A DNA stretch of 64,000 nucleotides from Bradyrhizobium frederickii (GCF_004570865.1 NZ_SPQS01000001.1:372001-436000), one strand, 5' to 3'. Shown: positions 28,184-37,162, counted from the stretch's first letter. The notes: generated by a model not told the origin, from the letters alone. Made by a program: numbers and translations.

Positions 28184-28312
28184 TCCGCGGCGCCGCTATG
28201 GTCGGCTATGGGGCGGTCATGAGCTGGCAACCGACCAAGACGGTGAGCTTCAATAAGACGGCTACTGCGTCTGGATTCCCGGTACTCATAAATCCGGTTA
28301 GCCCGCGCCCAG
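28184..28312. repeat. Dispersed repeat type 2, copy 2
   Basis: Its 5' part (CGGCGCCGCTATGGTCGGC) matches 18890-18910; the remainder matches 14079-14190. A mosaic of pieces seen elsewhere in the accessory stretch. Confidence 0.55.
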
Positions 28313-28519
28313 GTAATAGCGGGCATATCGCGCCTGATCTGGAGATTTCCAACGACCATCGAAAGGTTCCTTCCGCGTGGCCTTAACGCGACTGATCCGT
28401 GCAATCCGGAAGGACTCCTCATCATTGAGAAGCGTGCCGCGATGCCTTCGCTCGTTGTTTCGTTGATAAGGTGAAGAAATACCGGCCAGATTCTTCATAC
28501 CGTCTCGACTCACAGTCAT
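28298..28519 (-). CDS. Possible small basic protein ending inside a repeat
   Basis: A 73-residue basic frame (NNERRHRGTLLNDEESFRIA, KEPFDGRWKSPDQARYA) with AAGGA 5 nt before ATG 28519. Its last residues are encoded by repeat type 2, so the original C-terminus may have been replaced. Unrecognised. Confidence 0.42.
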   Translation of the reverse strand: MTVSRDGMKNLAGISSPYQRNNERRHRGTLLNDEESFRIARISRVKATRKEPFDGRWKSPDQARYARYYLGAG

Positions 28520-28752
28520 TATTCCTTAGGCCCTGGACCCGAAACGAAGTAGCGTTCTTGTAGCGGTCAAGCGGATTGCTTGCCTGACAGCTGCACAAGC
28601 GGCGACGCACCGAAGTCTCCGCCTCCACCTAAGTGGCAGCCCAGTGCCGTCGGTAGGCAAACTATTTTTTCAAAATTGCTATTCCAAACACGTCGCACGC
28701 GCGGTCCGCTAACCGTCGTGAGCGACAGGCCACCTGTTAGAGGAGGAACAAC

Positions 28753-29271
28753 ATGAAAATTAACAATGTAGTTCCCGGCGCATTGTCTGTGGCGAAGTAC
28801 ACTTATAGGGCAGCTACCATATGGGTCGCTCCTTCTGCTCTCATCAGATCGGCGCACCTCCTTGAAAGGATCGGACTCGCTTCGGTTGGAGGCGCATCCG
28901 GTCTGTACGTGGCCGCAGCATTGATGCGCCTGGACAACGCGCTGTTTGGCAACGGCTGGCTCATCTTGTTGATGATGCTCTACGGAGCTTTCAGCTTCTA
29001 TATCGGCATCGATCTGCCTGCCCGTCGTGCTCAGGGATCGGCTTCGAGACTACCGGAAGAACGAAACCGAGGTGCAGATGCGGCTGAGATCCTCAGTGCA
29101 GCAGGCACGTTCGTTGCCGCGATTGCAGCGTTTCTGTCTGTCAGCATGATTGTCGTTGATCAGGTCCTGTCTGAACGTTCGATCATCGCGATCGCATGCT
29201 GTTGGGTGATTGGTTCATTACTTCAAATTGCGGCCGGCTCCATCGCTCGCAACGACGTTGTCGAATGGTGA
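28753..29271 (+). CDS. Hypothetical inner-membrane protein
   Basis: A 172-residue protein with about four transmembrane helices (near 42-60, 65-87, 115-135 and 143-165) and a charged loop at 90-112. GAGGAGG lies before ATG 28753. No family recognised. Confidence 0.72.
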   Translation: MKINNVVPGALSVAKYTYRAATIWVAPSALIRSAHLLERIGLASVGGASGLYVAAALMRLDNALFGNGWLILLMMLYGAFSFYIGIDLPARRAQGSASRLPEERNRGADAAEILSAAGTFVAAIAAFLSVSMIVVDQVLSERSIIAIACCWVIGSLLQIAAGSIARNDVVEW

Positions 29272-29351
29272 CGAGTAACTGCCACCTGCAGGTTGCGCAG
29301 GAATTCCTCGCGACGTCATATCGTACGAAGAGGCCGCCAACTGAGGCGGCC

Positions 29352-29522
29352 TCAGTCGTTCCAGATGCGTTCGCCGCATTCGCATTCGAACAGGTGGATG
29401 AGGATCCCGGTTTCCATGTTCAGGATCGCGCGAACTAGCACCAGCTGCTTGTCGCAGTGACGACATCTCCGGTCCGAATTATTTTCGATTTCTGCGATCT
29501 TCTCTGCGCGGAGCAGATCCAT
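29352..29522 (-). CDS. Small zinc-ribbon-like protein
   Basis: A 56-residue protein read directly from the minus strand. CRHC (20-23) and CEC (47-49) frame a short strand-turn region, as in a compact zinc ribbon. GAGGGGG lies 7-8 nt before ATG 29522. A 9-bp stem (GAGGCCGCC / GGCGGCCTC, 29330-29353) begins at the stop codon and may end transcription. Role unknown, perhaps nucleic-acid binding. Confidence 0.65.
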   Translation of the reverse strand: MDLLRAEKIAEIENNSDRRCRHCDKQLVLVRAILNMETGILIHLFECECGERIWND

Positions 29523-30022
29523 ATTGAAGTCCCCCTCAAAACAGGACCGATGCTACTCCATGAGCTCCGCAATTGGATCATACAGAGGTATACTTGGCGG
29601 TGCTTCGCCACCACCAAGGGGCCGATGGGAACGGACAGGCAATCAGGTTCTGCGAACCTAGGCCCGCGTCGCTTCCGGGTCATGAGCCGCCGACCACACT
29701 CGTGGCAGGTTTCCGCTTTGCATTGGTAAGCCGACGTAGAGACCCATGACCCCGGCTTGTAACGAAGCCATCGGCCCTGTGGCACGCGCTCGTGGGGATG
29801 GCTGCCTTTGGCCAAGGATGCCGACCCTTCCCGTGAAAACCTCTACAAAGCACTCGGCTCCGAAAGCCACCCAGAGTTGAGCACGGTTATGAAGGCTGAA
29901 CTCCCTAGACTAGGCGTTGAGCTTCATGCTGAACCCAAGGCGACAAAAAGTGGCACGACGCGGCCGGAACTTTGCCGACGCATCATCGTTCCCGGTACGC
30001 AGCGCGAATGTAGGCGGACGCC

Positions 30023-30361
30023 ATGAAATGGATGCTTGTGGTCCTCGTCGGTGGCGTCGCGCCCGTCAACACCGATCTCGTATTCGACAAGTTCAGCGAC
30101 TGCCTGTCGGCCGAGGCGCAGATGCGACAGCATTACTCTGACGCGTTCGATGCGTGGGACCGCTTGGCCGCAGCAAGAATCGACCGGCGTAGCGATTATA
30201 GGAAAGCCCGCGAACTCGAGGCGAAAAGACTGCTGAGCAACGTCGGGACCTGTGTGCCTCATGGCGGGGGAGATTCTGTTACGCCGGCGGAGCCGACCAA
30301 GCCGCCCGCCGCACCCTCGCAGCAACCTGCTGCGCCGCCGCAGCCGGCGCCGCGAACCTAG
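30023..30361 (+). CDS. Conserved hypothetical protein with Pro-rich tail
   Basis: A 112-residue protein: a short hydrophobic start, a helical region with two cysteines (SDCLSAEAQMRQHY and LLSNVGTCVPHG) and a Pro/Ala-rich tail (residues ~88-112). Probably exported, with the start acting as a weak signal. No domain known to me. Confidence 0.65.
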   Translation: MKWMLVVLVGGVAPVNTDLVFDKFSDCLSAEAQMRQHYSDAFDAWDRLAAARIDRRSDYRKARELEAKRLLSNVGTCVPHGGGDSVTPAEPTKPPAAPSQQPAAPPQPAPRT

Positions 30362-30381
30362 CGAAACGCCGCGCCTCATCG

Positions 30382-30410
30382 AAAAGGCCGCGCTTATTGG
30401 GAGCGCGGCC
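30382..30410 (-). terminator. Intrinsic terminator, minus strand
   Basis: Eight-base stem GGCCGCGC / GCGCGGCC followed on the minus strand by TTTT; ends the 30433-30849 gene and may also face the plus-strand gene. Confidence 0.65.
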
Positions 30411-30432
30411 GCATCGAGATGACGCGCAGCGC

Positions 30433-30849
30433 TTACCAGTGGTGATGATGCCAACGATGCCGCACCACGGGGTATGATCCGCGGTAATAGGCGTAGGCAG
30501 GGCGCACGATGCGGCGATAGCGATAGCCGTAGGAAACGGGCTGCGTGTAGTAGGTGGTTGCGGTGTATCCGCCGCCCCAGCGATACGGTGCATCGTACGC
30601 ATAATCGTAGGCGTATGGGCCGCCATAATAGCCGGCGCCGTAATAGCCAGGACCGTAGCCGTAATAGCCATAGCCGGGGCCCCATCCATACGCCGAGGAG
30701 GCAAGCCCGCCGATCACGGCACCTGCGACAAGGCCGCCGGCAAGGCCCGGTCCCCAGCCGCGCCAATGGGCTTCAGCCGGAGACGTCGCAGCGATCGAAC
30801 TCAAACCAAGAGCGCCGGCCATCAGGGCCGACAGCGCGATCTTCTTCAT
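30433..30849 (-). CDS. Gly/Tyr-rich secreted protein
   Basis: A 138-residue exported protein. The signal peptide ends near AEA-HW (residue 27). A glycine-rich hydrophobic stretch (GLAGGLVAGAVIGGLASSA) is followed by a Tyr/Gly tract built from YGYYG steps and a His-rich C-terminus (HRWHHHHW) that could bind metal. Typical of envelope or surface glycine-rich proteins of Bradyrhizobium. ATG 30849 follows AAGGTG. Confidence 0.78.
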   Translation of the reverse strand: MKKIALSALMAGALGLSSIAATSPAEAHWRGWGPGLAGGLVAGAVIGGLASSAYGWGPGYGYYGYGPGYYGAGYYGGPYAYDYAYDAPYRWGGGYTATTYYTQPVSYGYRYRRIVRPAYAYYRGSYPVVRHRWHHHHW

Positions 30850-31085
30850 CGGGACACCTTTCACATCTCACATCGCCATTGCTTCCGCCCCGGAGATAAC
30901 GGGAAAAATAGGCAATAGTTGCGAGCTGTCCTGGTGAAGCCAATTCCACGCTTGCACCGAGAGCACACGAGCGAAACCGTGCTGGGCGATGTCGTCCGTT
31001 CGACTAAAGATGCCGGGAAGAATTGGAAACATCAGGAATGCCTTGAGTTGGCAGCGATGGATCCGTGTCCTGGAGAGCAAGCATC

Positions 31086-31292
31086 GTGGACGACGCCGTC
31101 TTGAAGAAAGCCGCCGAAACCGCCTGGACGGTGTACCGGGCGCGGCATCCCGACGTCGACGCATGCGACAGTCGGCGAAGCCTGCTGGAACGCCATCTGC
31201 TCAGGAGGAGGGAAGAGCGCGAGAGCGATGCCGAAGAACTCGCCAGCTTCGGGATAGCCTACCTGGACCGGCTTCCCGGCGGCGAATGTTGA
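31086..31292 (+). CDS. Small hypothetical protein (GTG start)
   Basis: A 68-residue charged helical protein (LKKAAETAWTVYRARHPDVD, SDAEELASFGIAYLDRLPGG). GTG 31086 with GGAG upstream is preferred to GTG 31065. The stop overlaps the possible start of the next frame. Confidence 0.62.
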   Translation: MDDAVLKKAAETAWTVYRARHPDVDACDSRRSLLERHLLRRREERESDAEELASFGIAYLDRLPGGEC

Positions 31293-31420
31293 CGAGCATG
31301 AAAATGCTCGTCGCGCGCATAGCCCGCGGAAGCACAAGGCCGGTTTGGACGCTGCTGGCGATTTCGTTTCTCATCTCGGCGGTCATCGTGATCGCCTTGC
31401 GAATCGTGTTCGGGAGTTAG
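31286..31420 (+). CDS. Possible single-helix membrane peptide
   Basis: A 44-residue frame ending in one hydrophobic helix (WTLLAISFLISAVIVIALRI). Starts at 31286, 31298 or 31304. A perfect 9-bp hairpin (31291-31312, GACGAGCAT-GAAA-ATGCTCGTC) covers these starts and would mask or couple translation. Confidence 0.42.
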   Translation: MLTSMKMLVARIARGSTRPVWTLLAISFLISAVIVIALRIVFGS

Positions 31421-31586
31421 TTGCGGAGATACCAAGGATGGCGGCCCGGATCGCGCCGAAGGCCCCCAGGGCAGGCAGGTCAATCGCATATGAATGATAC
31501 GGGGACCGTCTGCAGGCTTGCTCGGCCTCTCCCGCTTTTCGGCCGACGCGCTCGCAGAGCGTGGCGAGACCTGAGCGCGCGCCTCG

Positions 31587-31626
31587 CCCTTCGAGACGAC
31601 CGCCTCGCGGTCTCCTGAGGATGAGG
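31587..31626 (+). repeat. Palindrome-containing dispersed repeat, arm 1
   Basis: CCCTTCGAGACG, internal hairpin GACCGC-CTC-GCGGTC, then CTGAGGATGAGG. An inverted relative lies at 31672-31711. Confidence 0.7.
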
Positions 31627-31671
31627 CTAAGCAGCATTGGTGCTTGTTGAAACTCGTGCCGCGCATCCGGT

Positions 31672-31711
31672 CCTCATCCTGAGGGCCCGCCAACGGCGGG
31701 CGTCTCGAAGG
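31672..31711 (-). repeat. Palindrome-containing dispersed repeat, arm 2 (inverted)
   Basis: Opposite orientation to arm 1, with internal hairpin GCCCGCC-AAC-GGCGGGC. Resembles a repeat class I recall as common in Bradyrhizobium and Rhodopseudomonas. Confidence 0.7.
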
Positions 31712-31750
31712 ATGGCCACAGGCGAGAGCGCTCCCCTATGGATTGCCCTG

Positions 31751-32086
31751 CTAGGGCAGGGGACTGCAGTCCAGAACCTTGATCCTCCCGGCGGCGTCAA
31801 ACGCCAAAACCGCGCTCATGACACCGGTGCTGGTGGCGTAAGAGATCACGGTTCTATCGTCCGAAGGATTGAGATCGTCCAACATGCCCGCCGGATATTT
31901 TCGAAGGCGATCGATCCAATAGGCCCGGAGTGCCTCGCGGCCAGCGATGGTTTGCGCGCCGCAGCAACCGCAGTGCACCACGGCATCATCGGCATGGAGG
32001 TCCAAGATCGCTTCAATATCGCCCGCGCGATAGGCATCAAGCCAGTCAACCGCAATGGCCATCGGGTCGAAGGAGAGACTTTTCAC
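31751..32086 (-). CDS. NTF2-like / SnoaL-like protein
   Basis: A 111-residue protein: WLDAYRAGDIEAILDLHADD followed by REALRAYWIDRLRKYP is the usual NTF2-like pattern. A Cys-rich CGCC at about 40 is unusual for the fold. Small-molecule binding or isomerase role; substrate unknown. It is divergent from the giant regulator gene. Confidence 0.78.
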   Translation of the reverse strand: MKSLSFDPMAIAVDWLDAYRAGDIEAILDLHADDAVVHCGCCGAQTIAGREALRAYWIDRLRKYPAGMLDDLNPSDDRTVISYATSTGVMSAVLAFDAAGRIKVLDCSPLP

Positions 32087-32220
32087 CTATTGCCGTCCAA
32101 ATGATATAGGCTGCGGAAACCCGCCAAGCCTCTTTTTTCAATCGATTAATTGTATTTTAATGCCCCTCCCGGCCACGGCCATATGCCGTAGGACATAGAG
32201 ACCGGGCCGAGGAAAAGTCG

Positions 32221-35200
32221 ATGTTGGACGCGTCCGCCAAGCAGGGGATCCCCAAACCCATCCGGCTTGTGCTCGTCGATCGGCAACCGATCGTCCTGCA
32301 TGGACTGAAGTCGATCCTCGGGACACAGCAGGATTTCGATGTTGTCGCGTCGACCAGCGATGGGACAAGCTGCCTCGAGGCTATCAGGAATTTGTCGCCC
32401 GACGTCGCGGTTATTGCCGACAACCTGCCGGATTTGACGGCATCCGAAATCCTCGTGGTCGCGAAAGCCGAGAAGTTCCCCACGCGTCTGGTGTTCTTTA
32501 CCGAGTCCGACACCGACCCCGATCTCACCGCTGCGGTTGCAGCCGGCGCCTGCAGCGCAATTTCGAAGTATGCCGCTCCCGGCCCCATGCTGCGATCACT
32601 GCGGCAGATGGCGAAGAACGGTGTGTCGCTGGAGCAGTCCGATCTCGCGCCAGCCGGCAAGGAGGCTGATGGCGGCGGCAAGATAGATAAGATGCTGGAA
32701 CTGTTGACGCCGCGGGAACGTCAGATTGTCCGGCTGGTCTCGGAGGGAATGTCGAACAAGGAGATCGCGCGCCAACTCGACCTGTCGCAAGGCACAGTCA
32801 AAGTCCACCTGCACAATATCTTTCAGAAGCTTGAGATCACCAACAGAACGGTGCTTGCGACCATCTCGCTGTTGCAACGCACCTCCGGCTTCAGCGCGCT
32901 CGCTCTGGCCTTCCTGGCGTTCGCCATTGCCGACGAACTCAAGGCCGCGGACGCAAGCGACATGTTTGCGCATGACGATGGCTCCGATCAGACGGACGAG
33001 CACGCGGGAGTTGAGATCTGGAAGAAAGCCATTCTCCAGCATCTCATCGTCTCGAAATCCGGCGGGACGCCCGCGTTCGCGGAGAGAGACTTTTTTGCCA
33101 AAGCAAGCCAAGCCACGAACCCGGCGGCGGCAATGGAAGCGCTGCGCGCGGCGGAGCAATTCCTGGGTTTGAGGCCGTGGAAAGACGGCGCTGCTGTTGG
33201 ATCCGGCACGGCAAGTCTGCCTGCGCCTTTGCTGCGAGGACCCAACGGCAGTCTGACGGGAGATGGTCCTGCCGCGGAAGATCACCTTCCGCGGTTGGCT
33301 TTCCCTCCGACGTCGATCCCCGGCGGCTATGGCACCTTCGCCGCTGTCGCCGGCGCGTTGATCTACGCCCTCAACGATCCCGGTCTCGCCGCGCAGGCGC
33401 GTGAGTTGGATCAAGCATCGATCGACAGCTTCCTGACCGGCACCGGAGACGATGCGACCACAAAGCTCGCCGCGATCACGCATGTTGACGCTGGTCGCGC
33501 CGAGAACTCAGCCCGGCAGTTCTTTTCGCACGATTTTGGCGGGCCTTCTGGCCTTGTCACCGGAAGCGATAACATCGTTCAGCAAGGCGTTCAGGGGCAA
33601 ACGGCCCAGGGCACCGCGGGCGACAATGGCCAAAAAGTCGATGGCGTCTTGGATCCTGGTCACCCTTCCGACCCGGGCGGAGATGGCCGTGATCAACTGA
33701 TGGGTGGCAGCGTTGAAAACGCTGTGCATCGCAGCCCGCCCGATTCCAAGTCCAGCTCTTCCGACTCCGTCCTCGATGTCGCATCCGGGCCGGGCAGGCT
33801 CAATCTTGCAGCTTTCGGGGCGCTTGCTTGGCTGCATCTGACGGCGGCGACCAAATCCATCCCGCCACATACCCTCGCCTGGATCTACGATCCCGCAAGC
33901 AACCAAACGATCGTCTATGTCAATCCGACCGACCACATCCTTGAGATCGGGGATCGCGGCCTGCTGGAAATCCATTTGCAGGGGATCGTTACGGTTGCGG
34001 AGGCGGGGGTCGTCGCCCCACAAGATGGTGTAGCTGTCACCTTTACCTTGGAGCAGCTCGAACAGGCGCTGATATCGGCGACCGCAACCGATGAGGCTGT
34101 TTCGAGCGCGGACAATATCCGTGCGAGCGAGAGTGCGCTTGCGGCGGCCGGAGTGTGGAGCGCTTTGACGGATGACGGCCTGAGCTTCCAATTCACGAAA
34201 GTTCGGACTGGCGCCGGGACGTCGGTAAAGTCCAGCGCCTTCACGCGCGACTCGGCGAACACGACGGAGGAGAGTGCTGGTGCTTCCGGTTTGCCGGCCT
34301 CCGGATCATTGCCCGCGCCAGGTCATGGTGCGCCGCCTGCGGCAGTCGAAGATCTCACCTCGAAGAGTGGGCCGGTCAGTCCGAACAACGGTGCTCAGTC
34401 GACCACGCAGAACCAGATCGTCCCGTTGGGCCTCGAGACGGCCGACAGCACCGGCCGGGGCAACTCTGAGCACGCTTCGGACCAGGGATCGGCGAAGGCC
34501 GCGGAGATGGCCGAAGCGAAGTCCAAATCCGACGACGGCGCCGGGAATGACAATGGGCATCATTCCCAGGCTTCGAGCGACGCCCCAGGAGCAGCAGAGT
34601 CCGGCGGCGCCGAACACAGCAGCTCCGGCCACTCTGCCAAAGAAGTGGACGCCGGCGACAGCGTCGCAACCAACGACAGCACGGACCAGGGCAAATCGCA
34701 GCATGCTGCGGAGCCGGAGCCTGCAAAGACGCCAGCCACGGAGATGGCCGAAGCGAAGTCCAAACCGGACAGCGGCGCCGGCAAGGATAATGAGCATCAT
34801 TCCCAGGCTTCGGACGGTCCGCAAGGAGCAGCGAAGAGGGCAGAGCCCGGCGGCGCGGATCACAGCAATTCGGGCCACTCGGCTGCTGGCAAAGGAGCGG
34901 AAGCGGGCGAGAGCGTCGCAACTGAGGACACGGAGCAAGGCCGCCCACAGCACGCTGCGGAGCCGGTATCGGCAAAGCCCGCGGCCACGGGGATGGCCGA
35001 AGCGAAGTCCAAACCGGACGGCGGCGCCGGCAGGGATAATGAGCATCATTCCCAGGCTTCGAGCGACGCCCCAGGAGCAGCAGAGTCCGGCAGCGCCGAG
35101 CACGGCAATTCGCGCCACTCTGCTTCTGCCAAAGAAGCGGACGCAGGCGAGAGCATCGCAACGACCGACAACATTGACCACGGCAAACCGCAGCATGCTG

Positions 35201-36735
35201 CGGAGCCGGAGCCTGCAAAGACGCCAGCCACGGAGATGGCCGAAGCGAAGTCCAAACCGGACAGCGGCGCCGGCAGGGATAATGAGCATCATTCCCAGGC
35301 TTTGGACGGTCCGCAAGGAGCAGCGAAGACGGCAGAGCGCGGCGGCGCGGATCACAGCAATCCGGACCACTCGGCTGCTGGCAAAGGAGCGGACGCGGGC
35401 GAGAGCGTCGCAACTGAGGACACGGAGCAAGGCCGCCCACAGCACGCTGCGGAGCCGGTATCGGCAAAGCCCGCGGCCACGGAGATGGCCGAAGCGAAGT
35501 CCAAACCGGACAGCGGCGCCGGCAGGGATAATGAGCATCATTCCCAGGCTTTGGACGGTCCGCAAGGAGCTGCGAAGACGGCAGAGCGCGGCGGCGCGGA
35601 TCACAGCAATCCGGACCACTCGGCTGCTGGCAAAGGAGCGGACGCGGGCGAGATCGTCGCAACTGACGACACGGAGCAAGGCCGCCCACAGCACGCCGCG
35701 GAGCCGGTGTCGGCAAAGACCGCGGCCATGGAGATGGCGGGAGCCAAGTTCAAACTGGACAGCGGCGCCCCCGATGACAATGAGCATCATTCCCAGGCTT
35801 CAAGCGACGCCCCAGGAGCAGCAGAGTCCGGCAGCGCCGAGCACGGCAATTCGGGCCACTCGACTTCTGCCAAAGAAGCGGACGTAGGCGAGGGCGTCGC
35901 AACCAACGACAGCACGGACCACGGCAAACCGCAGCATGCTGCGGAGCCGGAGCCTGCAAAGACGCCAGCCACGGAGATGGCCGAAGCGAAGTCCAAACCG
36001 GACGACGGCGCCGGCAAGGATATCAAGGATATTGAGTATCATTCCCAGGCTTTGGACGGTCCGCAAGGAGCAGCGAAGACGGCAGAGCCCGGCGGCGCGG
36101 ATCACAGCAATCCGGACCACTCGGCTGCTGGCAAAGGAGCGGAAGCGGGCGAGATCGTCGCAACTGACGACACCGAGCAAGGCCGCCCACAGCACGCTGC
36201 GGAGCCGGTGTCGGCAAAGACCGCGGCCATGGAGATGGCGGGAGCCAAGTTCAAACTGGACAGCGGCGCCCCCGATGACAATGAGCATCATCCCCAGGAT
36301 TCAAGCGACGCCCCAGGAGCAGCAGAGTCCGGCAGCCCCGAGCACGGCAATTCGGGCCACTCGGCTTCTGCCAAAGAAGTGGACGCAGGCGAGAGCATCG
36401 CAACCAACGACAGCACGGACCACGGCAACTCGCAGCAGGGTGCGCATTCCGGTGCAAACGCATCACTAGCCGCGCAGCCGGCAAAGGCTGCGTCCGAACT
36501 TTGGGGCGCCGATCAAGAGCCAGTATTCCGCTTCGATGGCGAGGCAGCTGCTGCAACGCTCGTCGAGTTCGCCGAGCCTCAAGAGCTTCATAATCCGCAC
36601 GCCGCGCTCGGTCAGGGAGGGCTCAGGACGATCGTCGAGACGGTCCCTCACGTTCCGGAAGAACACGCGGCGCAGCAGGACCATCATGGTCCGCATCCCG
36701 GCATTCCACATGGGCCTCATGATCTGCTGATTTGA
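32221..36735 (+). CDS. Giant LuxR/NarL-type protein with degenerate receiver and repeat tail
   Basis: A 1504-residue protein. Residues 14-130 are a receiver-like domain: D20 is kept but its acidic neighbour is R21, and the phospho-acceptor position (four before P70) is A66, so ordinary phosphorylation is unlikely; T94 and K116 remain. Residues 161-218 are an intact LuxR helix-turn-helix (LLTPRERQIVRLVSEGMSNK). Then come a hydrophobic helix (222-240), a middle region with AWIYDP and TIVYVNPTDHILEIGDRGLL (about 555-600) reminiscent of large type I-secreted proteins, eight acidic ~81-residue repeats (about 762-1403) and a His-rich end. ATG 32221 follows GAGGAAAAG. The role is unknown; a regulator fused to an adhesin-like body is the literal reading. 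Confidence 0.85.
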   Translation: MLDASAKQGIPKPIRLVLVDRQPIVLHGLKSILGTQQDFDVVASTSDGTSCLEAIRNLSPDVAVIADNLPDLTASEILVVAKAEKFPTRLVFFTESDTDPDLTAAVAAGACSAISKYAAPGPMLRSLRQMAKNGVSLEQSDLAPAGKEADGGGKIDKMLELLTPRERQIVRLVSEGMSNKEIARQLDLSQGTVKVHLHNIFQKLEITNRTVLATISLLQRTSGFSALALAFLAFAIADELKAADASDMFAHDDGSDQTDEHAGVEIWKKAILQHLIVSKSGGTPAFAERDFFAKASQATNPAAAMEALRAAEQFLGLRPWKDGAAVGSGTASLPAPLLRGPNGSLTGDGPAAEDHLPRLAFPPTSIPGGYGTFAAVAGALIYALNDPGLAAQARELDQASIDSFLTGTGDDATTKLAAITHVDAGRAENSARQFFSHDFGGPSGLVTGSDNIVQQGVQGQTAQGTAGDNGQKVDGVLDPGHPSDPGGDGRDQLMGGSVENAVHRSPPDSKSSSSDSVLDVASGPGRLNLAAFGALAWLHLTAATKSIPPHTLAWIYDPASNQTIVYVNPTDHILEIGDRGLLEIHLQGIVTVAEAGVVAPQDGVAVTFTLEQLEQALISATATDEAVSSADNIRASESALAAAGVWSALTDDGLSFQFTKVRTGAGTSVKSSAFTRDSANTTEESAGASGLPASGSLPAPGHGAPPAAVEDLTSKSGPVSPNNGAQSTTQNQIVPLGLETADSTGRGNSEHASDQGSAKAAEMAEAKSKSDDGAGNDNGHHSQASSDAPGAAESGGAEHSSSGHSAKEVDAGDSVATNDSTDQGKSQHAAEPEPAKTPATEMAEAKSKPDSGAGKDNEHHSQASDGPQGAAKRAEPGGADHSNSGHSAAGKGAEAGESVATEDTEQGRPQHAAEPVSAKPAATGMAEAKSKPDGGAGRDNEHHSQASSDAPGAAESGSAEHGNSRHSASAKEADAGESIATTDNIDHGKPQHAAEPEPAKTPATEMAEAKSKPDSGAGRDNEHHSQALDGPQGAAKTAERGGADHSNPDHSAAGKGADAGESVATEDTEQGRPQHAAEPVSAKPAATEMAEAKSKPDSGAGRDNEHHSQALDGPQGAAKTAERGGADHSNPDHSAAGKGADAGEIVATDDTEQGRPQHAAEPVSAKTAAMEMAGAKFKLDSGAPDDNEHHSQASSDAPGAAESGSAEHGNSGHSTSAKEADVGEGVATNDSTDHGKPQHAAEPEPAKTPATEMAEAKSKPDDGAGKDIKDIEYHSQALDGPQGAAKTAEPGGADHSNPDHSAAGKGAEAGEIVATDDTEQGRPQHAAEPVSAKTAAMEMAGAKFKLDSGAPDDNEHHPQDSSDAPGAAESGSPEHGNSGHSASAKEVDAGESIATNDSTDHGNSQQGAHSGANASLAAQPAKAASELWGADQEPVFRFDGEAAAATLVEFAEPQELHNPHAALGQGGLRTIVETVPHVPEEHAAQQDHHGPHPGIPHGPHDLLI
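34504..36430 (+). repeat. Eight in-frame tandem repeats (~240-255 bp, two types)
   Basis: Each unit begins EMAEAKSKPD (or EMAGAKFKLD) and ends QHAAEP.(P/S)AK. Type A carries SSDAPGAAES; type B carries DGPQGAAKTAE. Order A-B-A-B-B-A-B-A. Units 4 and 5 are almost identical at DNA level, indicating recent duplication. Confidence 0.85.
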
Positions 36736-36872
36736 AGCATCCTCATTGCTCGAAGACAGGCAGCAGCGCACCGGCGCGGCCCGATGTCCAGCGGAACCAG
36801 GTTGACGGCGCCGGGGAACCGGCAGGGGCGCTTTCGAGTTAACCTGCGACAGGACAAACAGCGGATTCTGTG

Positions 36873-37157
36873 ATGAAAAGCCGTCGCTTTGGCAGTTCGA
36901 TCTCTACCGCCCTTCGCCATCCCGGCGTGATCGCATTGGTCGTCGCCGGCGTGACGATTGCGGCCATGCTGATCGTCGATCACGGTCCCTGGAATCGCGC
37001 CAAGACCCAGCCGGCCCAGGTCGCGATGTATGCGACCACGGGCGAAGCAGCACGGGCCGCTGGGGCCAAGGTGCTTCCGACCACTCCGAAATCGCCGATC
37101 GAGCCGGCGCGGCCGGGGCCCAAGACGTCCCCGGTCGTCAATCCCGTGACGCCGTAA
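36873..37157 (+). CDS. Small single-pass membrane protein
   Basis: A 94-residue protein with one transmembrane helix (about 18-36, VIALVVAGVTIAAMLIV) and a Pro-rich, probably periplasmic tail. GTG 36870 is an alternative start; neither has a strong ribosome site. It follows the giant regulator by 137 bp and may be co-expressed. Confidence 0.6.
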   Translation: MKSRRFGSSISTALRHPGVIALVVAGVTIAAMLIVDHGPWNRAKTQPAQVAMYATTGEAARAAGAKVLPTTPKSPIEPARPGPKTSPVVNPVTP

Positions 37158-37162
37158 TCTCG

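Noticed and set aside
29435..29815. A 126-codon minus-strand frame with several cysteines
   Set aside because: It overlaps the better-supported zinc-ribbon gene in another frame and has no ribosome site.
34274..35887. Long open frames in other frames and on the minus strand across the repeat array (up to 537 codons)
   Set aside because: They arise because the repeat unit lacks stops in several frames. Their Arg/Ser/Pro-rich products show no domain, while the 1504-residue frame continues from a recognisable regulator.
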